Assembly (NCBI RefSeq): GCF_000686945.1
Contig: NZ_JMME01000002.1
Coordinates: forward strand, 124,001-188,000
DNA length: 64,000 nt
From: Selenomonas sp. AE3005
GTDB taxonomy: Bacteria > Bacillota > Negativicutes > Selenomonadales > Selenomonadaceae
Direction of reading: 5' to 3'
A program made the translations under genes and the position numbers. Shown in pieces: positions 1 to 9,492 of the stretch (the first letter of the stretch is position 1; the number at the start of each line of letters is the position of its first letter). The notes beneath the pieces are model-generated. The model ran no database searches. It saw nothing but the letters and a program-made list of their open reading frames with translations, and had not been told where the DNA came from.

Positions 1-339
1 TTGTCATCAGAATATAAATTGAATATATTGAGAAAAGCTAAAGCTGAAGGATATTTTATAAAATGTATTTTTGTGTTGACAGTAAACCCTTATATCAATG
101 TTGCAAGAGTAAAGACTAGAGTGGCTCAAGGCGGACATGATGTCGAGAAAGACAAGATTGTGACAAGATATAAGAAGTCTTTGGCTAATATAAAAAAGTT
201 ATTGGAAATATGTGACATCATGCATGTTTATGATAATACCGAAGAGCCTTGCAGAATAATTAGGAAGCATAAGGATGATGTTTCGATATTTGCTAATGCT
301 TTATGGAGCGAAGATCAGATATTAGACTTAATGGAATAA
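1..339 (+). CDS. zeta-toxin-like kinase, C-terminal part (truncated by window edge)
   Basis: About 112 residues are visible; the reading frame runs off the left edge, so the N-terminal part with the Walker A motif is not seen. The stretch around NPYINVARVKTRVAQGGHDV matches the nucleotide-binding/substrate region of the zeta toxin / predicted ABC-type ATPase family (UDP-GlcNAc kinase-like P-loop proteins), in which an Arg and the GGHDV element are conserved. No antitoxin gene is visible on this side. The first codon in the window is TTG but is probably internal. A terminator-like hairpin follows the stop. The family is fairly clear; whether it acts as a toxin is unknown. Confidence 0.7.
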   Translation: MSSEYKLNILRKAKAEGYFIKCIFVLTVNPYINVARVKTRVAQGGHDVEKDKIVTRYKKSLANIKKLLEICDIMHVYDNTEEPCRIIRKHKDDVSIFANALWSEDQILDLME

Positions 340-359
340 AGTAGATAGGGAAAACGAAG

Positions 360-394
360 GGCTGACATGTCAATTTGACTGTCAGCCACTTTTT
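360..394 (+). terminator. rho-independent terminator after zeta-like gene
   Basis: GGCTGACA at 360-367 pairs with TGTCAGCC at 380-387 and is followed by a T tract at 390-394. It sits between two genes that converge and may also slow transcription from the minus strand. Confidence 0.7.
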
Positions 395-399
395 GTTTG

Positions 400-1551
400 C
401 TATGGAATTGCCGTATACAGGTGTTGTGTCAGTATTCCGCCGTAGGTCATATAGAAATGATAGTAGAGCAGCAGCAGTATCAGTACGGCGAGGTTGCTGG
501 CGGTGAAGGTCAGCAGGTAGTAGCCGGGTTTGCTGAAACGTGTTTGCAGGTAGGCTTTGAAGGAAATGACACTGGCCATGGAGGCGATGATGGTGCCGAG
601 GCCGCCGATGTTTACGCCGAGCAATAGCGGCGTGTAAGCGGTGGTGTAGTTGGCCAGCAGGACGGTGGCCGGTACGTTGCTGAGCAGCTGGCTTAAAAGA
701 AGTGATACCCAAAACTCGTGGCCGCTGAGCATTTTTGCCGGCCAGCTTTGGAAAAACTCGATGTGGCTGAGATTGCCGACGCCGATGAACAGCAGGGCAA
801 AGAGCAGCAGTAGTTTATAGTCGGCCTCCTTGTATAAACGGTGGTTAAGCAGGGCAATGGCTGGAATTACGATAATGGCCAGCAGGGTGAAGTCAAGGAG
901 ATGTACCACATGAAGAAGGCAGAGGCCAAAGAGCAGCAGCAAAGGGAGGATTTTTCTCCATGGCAGGGTGGTGCCTGGCTGCTGTGGCAGGGTGACATCG
1001 CAATCGGGGAGGCTGAAGGCAGCCAGATAAATGGCAGCACCGCTTATAAGCACAATGGGGGCGGTGATGGCAAGAAATTCTGATGGTTCAAGGCCGTAGT
1101 GGGAATAGATGAACAGGTTTTGCGGATTGCCGATGGGAGTCAGCATACTGCCGAGGTTGGCCGCGATAGTCTGCCAGCAGACAGTGGGGACGATGAGGCG
1201 TATTCGCCGGGCCTCGGTAAAGACCATAATGGCCAGGGGGACAAAGATAATCAGGGCGACGTCATTGGTGATGAACATGGAGCTGAAATAGCAGCTGAAG
1301 ATAAAAAATCTTCCCAAGGGACGGCCGGAGGCGCTGCCATGAAACACCTGCTGAAAGATGGCAGCAAAAAAGCCGCTGAGTCTGAGGCCGGCCACAATGC
1401 ACATAAGAAAGAGCAGTAGGCCCAGCAGGGGCAGGTTGATGCGCGGTATGATTTCATTTAAGCCGGGAGGCGCGATTAGGCTCGTGACCATCGCCAGTAA
1501 CAAGGCTGCGGTCAGGTCAGGATTCTGGCGCAGCTTTTGGTATATATACAT
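400..1551 (-). CDS. SLC13/ArsB-like anion or ion permease
   Basis: A 383-residue protein made almost entirely of hydrophobic segments, about ten to eleven predicted membrane helices. Two features fit the citrate-transporter/ArsB-NhaD superfamily (ion transporter fold): an internal ITNDVALIIFVP-type segment near residue 95 and a second LSNVPATVLL segment near residue 290. These N-[DP]-hairpin regions form the substrate site in that fold. The substrate cannot be told from sequence; arsenite, dicarboxylate or Na+/H+ exchange are all possible. It is a single gene on the minus strand, divergent from priA, with no arsenic genes nearby. Confidence 0.75.
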   Translation of the reverse strand: MYIYQKLRQNPDLTAALLLAMVTSLIAPPGLNEIIPRINLPLLGLLLFLMCIVAGLRLSGFFAAIFQQVFHGSASGRPLGRFFIFSCYFSSMFITNDVALIIFVPLAIMVFTEARRIRLIVPTVCWQTIAANLGSMLTPIGNPQNLFIYSHYGLEPSEFLAITAPIVLISGAAIYLAAFSLPDCDVTLPQQPGTTLPWRKILPLLLLFGLCLLHVVHLLDFTLLAIIVIPAIALLNHRLYKEADYKLLLLFALLFIGVGNLSHIEFFQSWPAKMLSGHEFWVSLLLSQLLSNVPATVLLANYTTAYTPLLLGVNIGGLGTIIASMASVISFKAYLQTRFSKPGYYLLTFTASNLAVLILLLLYYHFYMTYGGILTQHLYTAIP

Positions 1552-1602
1552 AGGTAAACTCCTTTGTCGTTTCTAATCAAAGACAAAGTATAACATAATT
1601 GG

Positions 1603-1631
1603 TTGCGTATTCACAGGGGGAATGCTAGAAT
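1603..1631 (+). promoter_or_regulatory. likely priA promoter
   Basis: TTGCGT at 1603-1608 and TAGAAT at 1626-1631 are separated by 17 bases. The site lies about 40 bases upstream of the priA start. Confidence 0.5.
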
Positions 1632-1673
1632 TTATATATCTTGAAAGACTTAATGAATGGTGGTTAAAAATAC

Positions 1674-4100
1674 ATGCTGACAGCCAGCGTCTTTGTTAAT
1701 ATTCCCGTAAAAAGCATAGCCAAGGCTTATACCTACAGCGTGCCAGCCGAGCTTTCCTATTTGGAGGCAGGCTGGCGTGTTTTTGTGCCTTTTGGCGGGC
1801 GCAAGGTCGAAGGCTTTATTGTGGCGGTGGCGGAAAAATCGCCAGAGGAACTGGGGGATATTAAGTTAAAGCCCATCGAGGCGGCAGTGGACGAAGAGGC
1901 CTGGTTTTCGCCCTTGATGCTGCAGGCGGCCAAATGGCTGGCAGATTTTTACCTGTGTTCGTTTGCGGAAATGATGCGGCTGTTTATGCCGGGGAAAAGC
2001 GGTATAAAGATAAATGTCTGCTATCAGGCGGTGGCCGGCCAGGAAGAACATGTGCTCTTGCATATGCCTGGCTATAGGGAAATTTATAGCTGTCTGACAA
2101 GTAATCCCGGCAGCAGCAAAAATGAAATTGCCAAGGCCGTGCCATTAGCTGGTGTTGACCTGGCACAGGCTTTAGCAAAACTATGTCAGTATGGCGTTAT
2201 CCGCAAGGAATATTTGGCACAGAGCCGGGAAAAGCTGCGATATGAAAAATATGTCCGTTTAAAGACGGCTGTTACGCCGGACCTAACGGCGGCGTATAAG
2301 CGTAAAAAAGCCCAGCTGCACCTGCTGGAACTATTAGCCGCAGCGGCAGAGGGCACGCTTGACTTTAAGGAACTTAAGGCCTTGCAGGTGTCCACGGCGA
2401 CGGTCAATAATCTCACGGCAGCCGGCCTGGTGGAAATCGGGCAAAAACGCGTTCTGCGTGACAGTTATGCTGCCAGTCACAGCCAGCGGCAGGAAGTAGA
2501 ACTGACAATTGACCAGCAAAAAGCGTTAGAGGCGATGGAGCCTTATCTGTCAGCCCGGGAGTATCATGGCTTTTTGCTCAAAGGGGTAACGGGCAGCGGC
2601 AAGACGCAGGTTTATATGGAAATGGCGGCCAAGGTTAGGGCGGCAGGACGGCAGGTCATCGTATTGGTGCCGGAAATCGCGTTGACAGGTCAGGTGGTGA
2701 TGGCCTTTAAAGGTTATTTCCCTGATGATATTGTGGTCATGCACAGCCGCCTGTCGCTAGCGGAGCGCAATGATGCGGTGGTCCGGGTGCGCCGGGGCGA
2801 GGCTGGTATCGTAATCGGTGCGCGGTCGGCGCTGTTTACGCCGCTTGATAATATCGGGCTGATAATTATGGACGAGGAGCAGGATTCTTCCTATAAACAG
2901 GACGAATCGCCGCGTTATCATGCCAGAGTGGTGGCCGAGGAACTGGCTAAAATCCATCAGGGTATTTTATTGCTGGGCAGTGCGACGCCGGCCATGGAAA
3001 GTTATTACCGCGCTATACAAGGTGAGCTTACCCTGCTGACCATGCCCAAGCGCATTGGCAATATGCCGCTGCCTGTGGTGCAGTGTGTGGATATGCGCCA
3101 GGAATTGCGTATGGGCAACCGCCATATTCTTTCCCAGGCATTGCGTCAGCTTATCGAAGAAACCATGGGCAAGGGCCAGCAGATTATCATCATGCTGAAC
3201 CGCCGGGGTTTTTCGACCTTTGTCATGTGCCGTTCCTGCGGCGAGGTCATCAAGTGCAAACTCTGCGGCCTGCCGCTCGTCTATCACCAAAGCGGTAAAC
3301 TCGCCTGCCATCACTGCGATGTGACAGAGCAGGTGCCTGACGTGTGCCCTAAATGCAGCAGCCGTTATATCAAATATTTTGGTTCCGGGACGGAAAAGCT
3401 GGAGCAGGAGCTGCACCAGCTTGTACCTTCGGCGCGTGTTATCCGCATGGACAGGGATACGACTAATACGAAATTTGCCCATCAGGAAATCTTGGAAAAG
3501 TTCCGCCGGCATGAGTATGATATTTTGCTGGGGACGCAGATGGTGGCTAAGGGGCATGACATTCCCAATGTGACGGCGGTCGGGATAATAAGCGCTGACT
3601 CCAGTCTGAACCTGCCGGACTTCCGGGCGGCGGAACGCTGTTTTATGCTGATTACGCAGACGGCAGGCCGGGCCGGGCGTCATGGCACCCAGGGCAAGGT
3701 TATCATTCAGACTTATAATCCCGAACATTATGCCGTTACCTGTGGTATGGCCCAGGATTACGAAGGCTTTTATGAGCAGGAACTGGCCATGCGGCAAGGA
3801 CTTTTTTATCCGCCGTACAGCCGGATTGTGAAACTGCTTTTTCAACATGAGGACGAGGCGGCGGCCAAGGGCAGTGCCCGGCAGCTAATAAATGACTTCA
3901 ACAGCCATTTTAGCGGGCAGCAGGGCCGGCTGATTATCGGCCCGTCGCCGGCGGTGATTGCCAGACTCCGGGGGATTTACCGTTATGTGGTGCTGATAAA
4001 GACCACGGATATAGCAGCGGTGCAGGCTTTCCTGCGTACGGCAGGCTTGCATTTGCGTACCGACGTGGCCATTGATATTGACCCGATTACCATGCTTTAA
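1674..4100 (+). CDS. priA: primosomal protein N', replication restart helicase PriA
   Basis: PriA is a 3'-5' superfamily 2 helicase that reloads the replisome at stalled forks. At 808 residues it has the full family length. The N-terminal 3'-DNA-binding domain starts FVNIPVKSIAKAYTYSVP. Walker A is GVTGSGKT at about residues 304-311. The Walker B/DEEx motif reads DEEQDSSYKQ from residue 400; most PriA proteins have DEEH, so the Gln is a small deviation. Four CxxC pairs (CRSC, CKLC, CHHC, CPKC, about residues 519-560) form the zinc-binding insertion. The helicase C motif GTQMVAKGHD follows. It is monocistronic or leads into gatCAB, which has its own -10 element. Confidence 0.97.
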   Translation: MLTASVFVNIPVKSIAKAYTYSVPAELSYLEAGWRVFVPFGGRKVEGFIVAVAEKSPEELGDIKLKPIEAAVDEEAWFSPLMLQAAKWLADFYLCSFAEMMRLFMPGKSGIKINVCYQAVAGQEEHVLLHMPGYREIYSCLTSNPGSSKNEIAKAVPLAGVDLAQALAKLCQYGVIRKEYLAQSREKLRYEKYVRLKTAVTPDLTAAYKRKKAQLHLLELLAAAAEGTLDFKELKALQVSTATVNNLTAAGLVEIGQKRVLRDSYAASHSQRQEVELTIDQQKALEAMEPYLSAREYHGFLLKGVTGSGKTQVYMEMAAKVRAAGRQVIVLVPEIALTGQVVMAFKGYFPDDIVVMHSRLSLAERNDAVVRVRRGEAGIVIGARSALFTPLDNIGLIIMDEEQDSSYKQDESPRYHARVVAEELAKIHQGILLLGSATPAMESYYRAIQGELTLLTMPKRIGNMPLPVVQCVDMRQELRMGNRHILSQALRQLIEETMGKGQQIIIMLNRRGFSTFVMCRSCGEVIKCKLCGLPLVYHQSGKLACHHCDVTEQVPDVCPKCSSRYIKYFGSGTEKLEQELHQLVPSARVIRMDRDTTNTKFAHQEILEKFRRHEYDILLGTQMVAKGHDIPNVTAVGIISADSSLNLPDFRAAERCFMLITQTAGRAGRHGTQGKVIIQTYNPEHYAVTCGMAQDYEGFYEQELAMRQGLFYPPYSRIVKLLFQHEDEAAAKGSARQLINDFNSHFSGQQGRLIIGPSPAVIARLRGIYRYVVLIKTTDIAAVQAFLRTAGLHLRTDVAIDIDPITML

Positions 4101-4118
4101 GTATGGCGGTTTTTGTGC

Positions 4119-4124
4119 TATAAT
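4119..4124 (+). promoter_or_regulatory. extended -10 element before gatCAB
   Basis: TATAAT preceded by TGTGC makes an extended -10 about 50 bases upstream of gatC. I see no convincing -35. Confidence 0.45.
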
Positions 4125-4170
4125 GACTAGGTATGTTTTTTAGCAATTAACATCTATGGATGGTGAGAAA

Positions 4171-4461
4171 ATGAAAGTTACTAAAGAAGATTTGCAAAAT
4201 GTAGCTGTTCTTTCCCGTCTGGCAATCTCTGCCGACCAGGAAGACAAGTACATTGACCAGATGGATAAAATCCTGACCTATATGGACAATCTGTCCGAGC
4301 TGGATACGGAAAATGTTAAGCCGACCACTTACGCCCTGCCCATGCAGAATGTGTTCCGCAAGGACGAAGTGAAAGAGTCCCTTGACCGTGAGGCAGCGCT
4401 CGCTAACGCGCCGCTCAAGGAAGACGGCTACTTCAAAGTACCGAAGGTTCTGGAAGACTAA
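4171..4461 (+). CDS. gatC: Asp-tRNA(Asn)/Glu-tRNA(Gln) amidotransferase subunit C
   Basis: The small subunit that stabilises GatA-GatB in the amidotransferase converting misacylated Glu-tRNA(Gln) and Asp-tRNA(Asn) to the amidated forms. The 96-residue product has the typical opening [17 protein letters not shown] and the [18 protein letters not shown] segment. An ATG at 4156 is in frame, but the ATG at 4171 has a better-placed GGTGAG Shine-Dalgarno sequence and gives the usual N-terminus. It is first in gatC-gatA-gatB, which is the usual Firmicutes order. Confidence 0.95.
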   Translation: MKVTKEDLQNVAVLSRLAISADQEDKYIDQMDKILTYMDNLSELDTENVKPTTYALPMQNVFRKDEVKESLDREAALANAPLKEDGYFKVPKVLED

Positions 4462-4477
4462 GGCAGGAGGATTGAAC

Positions 4478-5947
4478 GTGAGATTATATGAAAAACCGGC
4501 TCATGTACTCCATGACATGCTGGTGAATAAAGAGATTACAAGTGTAGAGCTCACCGAAGATGTGCTGGCGCGCATTGACGAGGTGGAAGGCGACGTTAAA
4601 GCATATTTGACCGTAACCCGTGACGAGGCTCTGGCTCAGGCCAAGGCCGTGGACGAAAAGATTGCCCGCGGCGAGGAGATTTCCTTCCTCGAAGGTATCC
4701 CGGGCGCCATCAAGGACAATATCTGCACCAAGGGCGTAAAGACGACCTGCGCCTCCAAGATTCTGGAAAACTTCGTACCGCCTTATGATGCTACGGTAAT
4801 GACCAAGCTCAAAGCCGAAAATCCGGTTATCCTGGGCAAGCTTAACATGGACGAGTTCGCTATGGGCGGTTCCACGGAAAATTCCGCATACCATCCGACC
4901 TGCAACCCCTGGAATACGGAATGCGTACCGGGCGGTTCATCGGGCGGCAGCGCCGCATCTGTAGCTGCTGGTACGGCAATTTGGTCTTTGGGCTCCGATA
5001 CGGGCGGCTCCATCCGTCAGCCGGCCTCCTTCTGCGGCGTGGTAGGCTTAAAGCCGACCTACGGCCGTGTTTCACGTTATGGTCTCGTGGCTTACGGTTC
5101 TTCTTTGGACCAGATTGGCCCTGTGACGCGCGATGTGACGGACTGCGCCAATATTCTCAACATCATCGCTGGCCATGATGATATGGACTCCACTTCCAGT
5201 GCCGCGGAAGTACCGGATTTCACCAAGGCTTTGGTGGAAGATGTGAAGGGCCTTAAAATCGGCCTGCCGAAGGAATACTTCGTCAAGGGCATGGACCCCG
5301 AAGTGGAAAAGGCTATCCGCACGGCTATTGAAAAGTACAAGGAAATGGGCGCGGAAATCGTCGAGATTTCGCTGCCGCATACGGATTATGCGATTTCCGC
5401 CTACTACCTCATTGCACCGGCTGAGGCAGCAACCAACCTGCAGCGTTATGACGGCGTAAGCTATGGCGAGCGTGTTGAGGGTGAAGACCTCGTTGCCATG
5501 ATGACCAACACCCGTACGGAAAAATTCGGTGAGGAAGTAAAACGCCGTATCGTTATCGGCAACTACGCTCTGTCTGCCGGTTACTATGATGCTTACTACC
5601 TCAAGGCCATGAAAGTGCGTACGCTTGTTGCAGAGGACTATGCCAAGGCCTTTGAACAGGTGGACGTAATTCTGGCCCCGGTTGCCCCGACGACGGCCTT
5701 CAAGATTGGTGAAATGGCTGGCGACCCGCTGCAGATGTACCTGCAGGATGCCTGCACCGTACCTTTGAATCTGGCTGGCCTGCCGGGTATCTCTATTCCC
5801 TGCGGCATGAGCAGCAAGGGAATGCCTATCGGCATGCAGCTTATCGGCAAGGCGCTGGATGAAGAAACCATTATCCGTGCGGCTTACACCTATGAACAGA
5901 GCCAGGAGTATCACACGAAAATGCCGCAGCTGGGAGGTAACAACTAA
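4478..5947 (+). CDS. gatA: Asp-tRNA(Asn)/Glu-tRNA(Gln) amidotransferase subunit A
   Basis: The amidase subunit that releases ammonia from glutamine for tRNA transamidation. From the GTG at 4478, preceded by GCAGGAGG, the product is 489 residues, the normal family length. The amidase-signature catalytic triad is visible as Lys79 (GAIKDN), cis-Ser154 (GGSSGGS) and nucleophile Ser178 (DTGGSIR). The longer frame opening at 4382 would overlap gatC and is not needed. The stop codon TAA shares its last base with the gatB ATG, so the two are probably translationally coupled. Confidence 0.97.
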   Translation: MRLYEKPAHVLHDMLVNKEITSVELTEDVLARIDEVEGDVKAYLTVTRDEALAQAKAVDEKIARGEEISFLEGIPGAIKDNICTKGVKTTCASKILENFVPPYDATVMTKLKAENPVILGKLNMDEFAMGGSTENSAYHPTCNPWNTECVPGGSSGGSAASVAAGTAIWSLGSDTGGSIRQPASFCGVVGLKPTYGRVSRYGLVAYGSSLDQIGPVTRDVTDCANILNIIAGHDDMDSTSSAAEVPDFTKALVEDVKGLKIGLPKEYFVKGMDPEVEKAIRTAIEKYKEMGAEIVEISLPHTDYAISAYYLIAPAEAATNLQRYDGVSYGERVEGEDLVAMMTNTRTEKFGEEVKRRIVIGNYALSAGYYDAYYLKAMKVRTLVAEDYAKAFEQVDVILAPVAPTTAFKIGEMAGDPLQMYLQDACTVPLNLAGLPGISIPCGMSSKGMPIGMQLIGKALDEETIIRAAYTYEQSQEYHTKMPQLGGNN

Positions 5948-7386
5948 TGAAGTACGAAGCCGTCATTGGCCTGGAAATACATTGCGAATTAAAGACGAAA
6001 ACCAAGATTTTCTGCGGTTGTGCCACGGAATTTGGTGCTGACCAGAACACTCATGTATGCCCGGTTTGTCTGGGTATGCCTGGTGTACTGCCCACGGTAA
6101 ATCAGCGTGTGGTGGAGTTCGGTATCAAGGCTGGTCTGGCCACGAACTGCGAAATCAACAAGTACAGCAAGTTCGACCGCAAGAACTATTACTATCCTGA
6201 CCTGCCGAAAAACTGGCAGACGTCCCAGTACGACCTGCCGATTGCTGAACATGGCTGGGTAGATATTGACGTGGACGGCGAAAAGAAACGCATTCGCCTG
6301 ACGCGTATCCATATGGAAGAAGATGCCGGCAAGCTCGTGCACTCCGGCACGACCATCAAGGATTCCGCGTCCAGTAACGTTGATTACAACCGTACCGGCG
6401 TACCCCTCCTCGAAATCGTATCCGAACCGGATATGAGCTCGGCCGAAGAGGCCCGCGCCTATATGGAAAAAATCAAGGCCATCATGGAATACATCGATGT
6501 GTCCAACTGCCGTATGGAAGAAGGCAACCTGCGTGCTGATATCAACGTATCCCTGCGCCCCGTGGGCACGAAGGAACTTGGCACCCGTACCGAGATGAAG
6601 AACATCAACTCCTTCAAGAACCTCGAAGATGCCATTAACTACGAAATTGAGCGTCAGACGGAGGTCCTCGAGGACGGCGGCCATATCGTGCAGGAAACCC
6701 GTACCTATGACCCGGCCCGTGGCATTACGCTGTCCATGCGCAGCAAGGAAAATGCCCATGACTACCGCTACATGCCGGAACCGGATCTGCCGCCTATCGT
6801 GACCAGCGAAGAAACCATCGAAAAGTACCGTAGCGAACTGCCGGAACTGCCCGATGCCCGCCGTGCACGTCTGGAAAAGGATTTCGGCCTGTCTGATTAC
6901 GATGCCGGTATCATCACGAGCTCCCGCGCTATGGCTGAGTATTTTGATGCCGTAGTGGCTACGGGCGCTGACGCCAAGCTGGCTGCCAACTGGATGATGG
7001 GCGACCTGGCCAAGAACCTCAACGAGGAAGGCCTCGACATCAGCAAATCACCGGTGGACGCACAGCGCCTGGGCGAAATGATTCAGCTCATCATGAAGGA
7101 TACCATTTCCGGTAAGATTGCCAAGAAGGTTTTCCAGGAAATGTGGACGAATACCGACAGCCCGGAAAAAATCGTCAAGGACAAAGGCCTTGTACAAATT
7201 ACCGATACCAAAGCCATCGAAGGCATTGTGGACGAAGTTATCGCCAACAATCAGAAAGCTGTTGACGACTACAAGGGCGGCAACAAGAAAGCTATCGGCG
7301 CTCTCGTAGGCCAGGTTATGAAGGCCTCCAAGGGTAAAGCCAACCCGCAGATGGTCAACAAGTTATTGGCTGAAAAGCTGAATTGA
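5947..7386 (+). CDS. gatB: Asp-tRNA(Asn)/Glu-tRNA(Gln) amidotransferase subunit B
   Basis: The kinase/tRNA-binding subunit of GatCAB; it activates the misacylated tRNA and receives ammonia from GatA. The 479-residue product starts [23 protein letters not shown], with the conserved Cys pairs of the zinc site (CGC and CPVCLGMPG). It has the catalytic-cradle signatures [15 protein letters not shown] and [11 protein letters not shown] and a C-terminal YqeY-like tail ending in [11 protein letters not shown]. Presence of the full set implies that this organism makes Gln-tRNA and/or Asn-tRNA by the indirect route. A strong terminator follows. Confidence 0.98.
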   Translation: MKYEAVIGLEIHCELKTKTKIFCGCATEFGADQNTHVCPVCLGMPGVLPTVNQRVVEFGIKAGLATNCEINKYSKFDRKNYYYPDLPKNWQTSQYDLPIAEHGWVDIDVDGEKKRIRLTRIHMEEDAGKLVHSGTTIKDSASSNVDYNRTGVPLLEIVSEPDMSSAEEARAYMEKIKAIMEYIDVSNCRMEEGNLRADINVSLRPVGTKELGTRTEMKNINSFKNLEDAINYEIERQTEVLEDGGHIVQETRTYDPARGITLSMRSKENAHDYRYMPEPDLPPIVTSEETIEKYRSELPELPDARRARLEKDFGLSDYDAGIITSSRAMAEYFDAVVATGADAKLAANWMMGDLAKNLNEEGLDISKSPVDAQRLGEMIQLIMKDTISGKIAKKVFQEMWTNTDSPEKIVKDKGLVQITDTKAIEGIVDEVIANNQKAVDDYKGGNKKAIGALVGQVMKASKGKANPQMVNKLLAEKLN

Positions 7387-7403
7387 TAAAATCAGTAAAA
7401 TAG

Positions 7404-7437
7404 CCTTCCCCTTGAGGGGAAGGTTTATTTTCTTTTT
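7404..7437 (+). terminator. terminator of gatCAB
   Basis: CCTTCCCC (7404-7411), loop TTGA, GGGGAAGG (7416-7423), then a T-rich tract to 7437. Confidence 0.85.
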
Positions 7438-7451
7438 TGAAAGGAGAAATC

Positions 7452-8111
7452 ATGCAATACAAAGCAGCCATCTTTGATTTGGACGGCACATTGATTGACT
7501 CTTTGGCCGACCTGGCCGACAGTGCCAATGAAATGCTCACAGGCTACGGCTATCCGACTCATGGTCTCGACAAATACCGCTATTTTGTCGGCAATGGTTC
7601 CCGTAAACTGATTGAGCGCTGCCTGCCTGCTGATAAAGCCGCAGATTCGGCCTTTGTGGATGAGGCATTGGCGAAATATAAAGTGTGCTATGACCGCAAT
7701 CTTACCCATAAGACCGCTTGCTATGCCGGCATAATGGACATGCTGCAGACTTTGCAGGCCAAGAATATCCCCTTGGGCATCTGCACCAATAAGCATCAGT
7801 CGGCTGCGGATATCATTGTGGCAAAGCTGTTTCCGCAGGATATGTTTGTGTCAGTGATTGGTGACTGTAAGGACCTGCCGCGCAAGCCTGATCCGCAAAA
7901 GGTTTTGCTGATTGCCGAGAAGATGGGCGTAAAGCCGGAAGAAGTTGCCTATTTTGGTGATACCAGCGTGGATATGGATACGGCAAAGAATGCCGGAATG
8001 CTTTCTGTTGGTGTAACCTGGGGATTCCGCCCAAAAGAGGAATTAGTGGAGCATGGGGCGAAGATACTCTTAGATACCCCCATGGAATTATTCAGCAAGG
8101 TAGAGTTTTAA
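7452..8111 (+). CDS. HAD-family phosphatase, phosphoglycolate phosphatase-like
   Basis: A 219-residue haloacid dehalogenase hydrolase with Asp nucleophile and acid/base Asp in FDLDGTLIDS (Asp9, Asp11). It has a helical cap, the motif II Thr region in GICTNKHQ, the Lys in RKPDP and motif IV in FGDTSVDM. This layout fits the Gph/phosphoglycolate phosphatase branch, which removes 2-phosphoglycolate from DNA repair or central metabolism, but substrate cannot be fixed by sequence. The ATG at 7452 follows AAGGAG; the TTG at 7437 that would add five residues overlaps the ribosome site. It is followed after 13 bases by rlmD. Confidence 0.85.
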   Translation: MQYKAAIFDLDGTLIDSLADLADSANEMLTGYGYPTHGLDKYRYFVGNGSRKLIERCLPADKAADSAFVDEALAKYKVCYDRNLTHKTACYAGIMDMLQTLQAKNIPLGICTNKHQSAADIIVAKLFPQDMFVSVIGDCKDLPRKPDPQKVLLIAEKMGVKPEEVAYFGDTSVDMDTAKNAGMLSVGVTWGFRPKEELVEHGAKILLDTPMELFSKVEF

Positions 8112-8124
8112 GAAAGAGGAAGTT

Positions 8125-9492
8125 ATGAGCAAAAAAGTTCCCGTCGAAAAAGGAAAAGCTTATGAAATCGTAATCAATACGCTGGGCACCAGCGGTGAAG
8201 GCGTAGGACGCTATGAAGAGTTTACGGTATTTGTGCCCTATGCCCTGCCGGGCGAAACGGTGGAAACCGTCATTGATGAAGTGAAAAAGACCTATGCCAA
8301 GGGGCATGTCAAAAAAATCATCAAGCAAAGTGCGGACAGAGTGGAGCCGGTTTGCGGCATTTATGATAAATGCGGCGGCTGTCAGTTGCAGCATTTAGAC
8401 TATATGGCGCAATTAAAAGCCAAGCGTCAGCAGGTTATCGACGCGGTGACGCGTATCGGCAAACAGCCGGACTTGTATGTTGAACCCACCATTGGCGCTG
8501 CTACGCCGTGGAATTATCGCAATAAAATGCAGTTTCCCATCGGTAGGGAAAAGGGCAAGACCATTATCGGCTGTTTTGCCCAGGGGAGTCATGCCATCAT
8601 TGACACCACTGACTGTCATATCCAAAAGGAAGGCAACAACGAAGTCGTCAACGCCGTACGGGAAATTGTCACCAAGCTGAATATTCCCGTCTATAACGAG
8701 GATAAACATACCGGCGTCCTGCGTCATGTGGTAGGGCGCGTGGGCAAGAATGGCGATATTATGGTTGTCATCGTTACCGCCACCAAGACCATGCCCAAGG
8801 AAAAGGAATTTGTCAAAATGCTGCGGAGCAAGCTGCCCAAGGTGGTCAGCGTTCACCAGAATATCCAGACCTATCACAACAACGTTATCATGGGGCGTGA
8901 TACCAAACTTCTCTGGGGACGGCCGACCATTCAGGACAGCATTGGCCGCCTGAATTTCCATATTTCCCCGCGTTCCTTCTTCCAGGTCAATACCAGTCAG
9001 GCAGAGGTTCTCTACAACAAAGCCCTGGAATATGCTAATCTGACCGGTCAGGAAACCGTTATTGACGCTTACTGCGGTACGGGGACAATCACCCTGTTCC
9101 TCGCGCAGAAAGCCCATAGCGTTATCGGCATAGAAATCGTTAAACCGGCTATTCTTGACGCGCAGAAAAACGCCCGCGATAACAATGTGCGCAATGCTGA
9201 GTTTATCGTAGGCGATGCTACCAAGGTTATGCCACGTCTCTATAAGCAGGGCGTCCGGGCGGATGTAGTAGTCGTAGACCCGCCGCGCGCCGGCTGTACG
9301 CCGACTGTCCTGGAAACCTTCGCCAGTATGCAGCCGGAACGCATTGTCTACGTATCCTGCAACCCCGCCAGCCTGGCCAGGGATATTGCTATTCTTGATG
9401 AATTAGGCTACAAAGCTGTAAAAGTACAGCCTGTTGATATGTTCCCGTGTACTTCGCACGTCGAGACGTGCGTCCTACTCGTTAGGGAGTAG
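8125..9492 (+). CDS. rlmD: 23S rRNA (uracil-C5)-methyltransferase RlmD/RumA-type
   Basis: A SAM-dependent enzyme methylating a uracil in 23S rRNA. The 455-residue frame has an N-terminal TRAM domain (GEGVGRYEEFTVFVPYALPGE). The iron-sulfur cysteines are in VCGIYDKCGGCQ near residues 76-86, with the SAM motif DAYCGTGTITLFLA. The catalytic pair is DPPRAGC and Cys412 in YVSCNPASLARD. The frame ends at TAG 9490-9492, just after the conserved HVET motif, which is a normal end for short members. The same reading frame continues after the TAG with a C-terminal extension domain (see next entry). The core enzyme is intact and should be active. Confidence 0.9.
   Translation: MSKKVPVEKGKAYEIVINTLGTSGEGVGRYEEFTVFVPYALPGETVETVIDEVKKTYAKGHVKKIIKQSADRVEPVCGIYDKCGGCQLQHLDYMAQLKAKRQQVIDAVTRIGKQPDLYVEPTIGAATPWNYRNKMQFPIGREKGKTIIGCFAQGSHAIIDTTDCHIQKEGNNEVVNAVREIVTKLNIPVYNEDKHTGVLRHVVGRVGKNGDIMVVIVTATKTMPKEKEFVKMLRSKLPKVVSVHQNIQTYHNNVIMGRDTKLLWGRPTIQDSIGRLNFHISPRSFFQVNTSQAEVLYNKALEYANLTGQETVIDAYCGTGTITLFLAQKAHSVIGIEIVKPAILDAQKNARDNNVRNAEFIVGDATKVMPRLYKQGVRADVVVVDPPRAGCTPTVLETFASMQPERIVYVSCNPASLARDIAILDELGYKAVKVQPVDMFPCTSHVETCVLLVRE
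9455..9472. repeat. palindrome at the 3' end of rlmD (possible integration site)
   Basis: CGCACGT (9455-9461) and ACGTGCG (9466-9472) form a perfect 7-bp inverted repeat around CGAG. It covers the codons for the conserved HVET segment. The 3' end of rumA/rlmD is a known integration hotspot for Firmicutes mobile elements, and the accessory island begins immediately downstream. That it is the crossover site here is inference. Confidence 0.35.

Noticed and set aside
2967-3848. Long minus-strand open frame of 293 codons inside priA
   Set aside because: It is a shadow of priA in GC-rich codons, with no ribosome site and no family resemblance.
5072-5914. 280-codon minus-strand frame opposite gatA
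   Set aside because: Antisense shadow of gatA; no independent signals.
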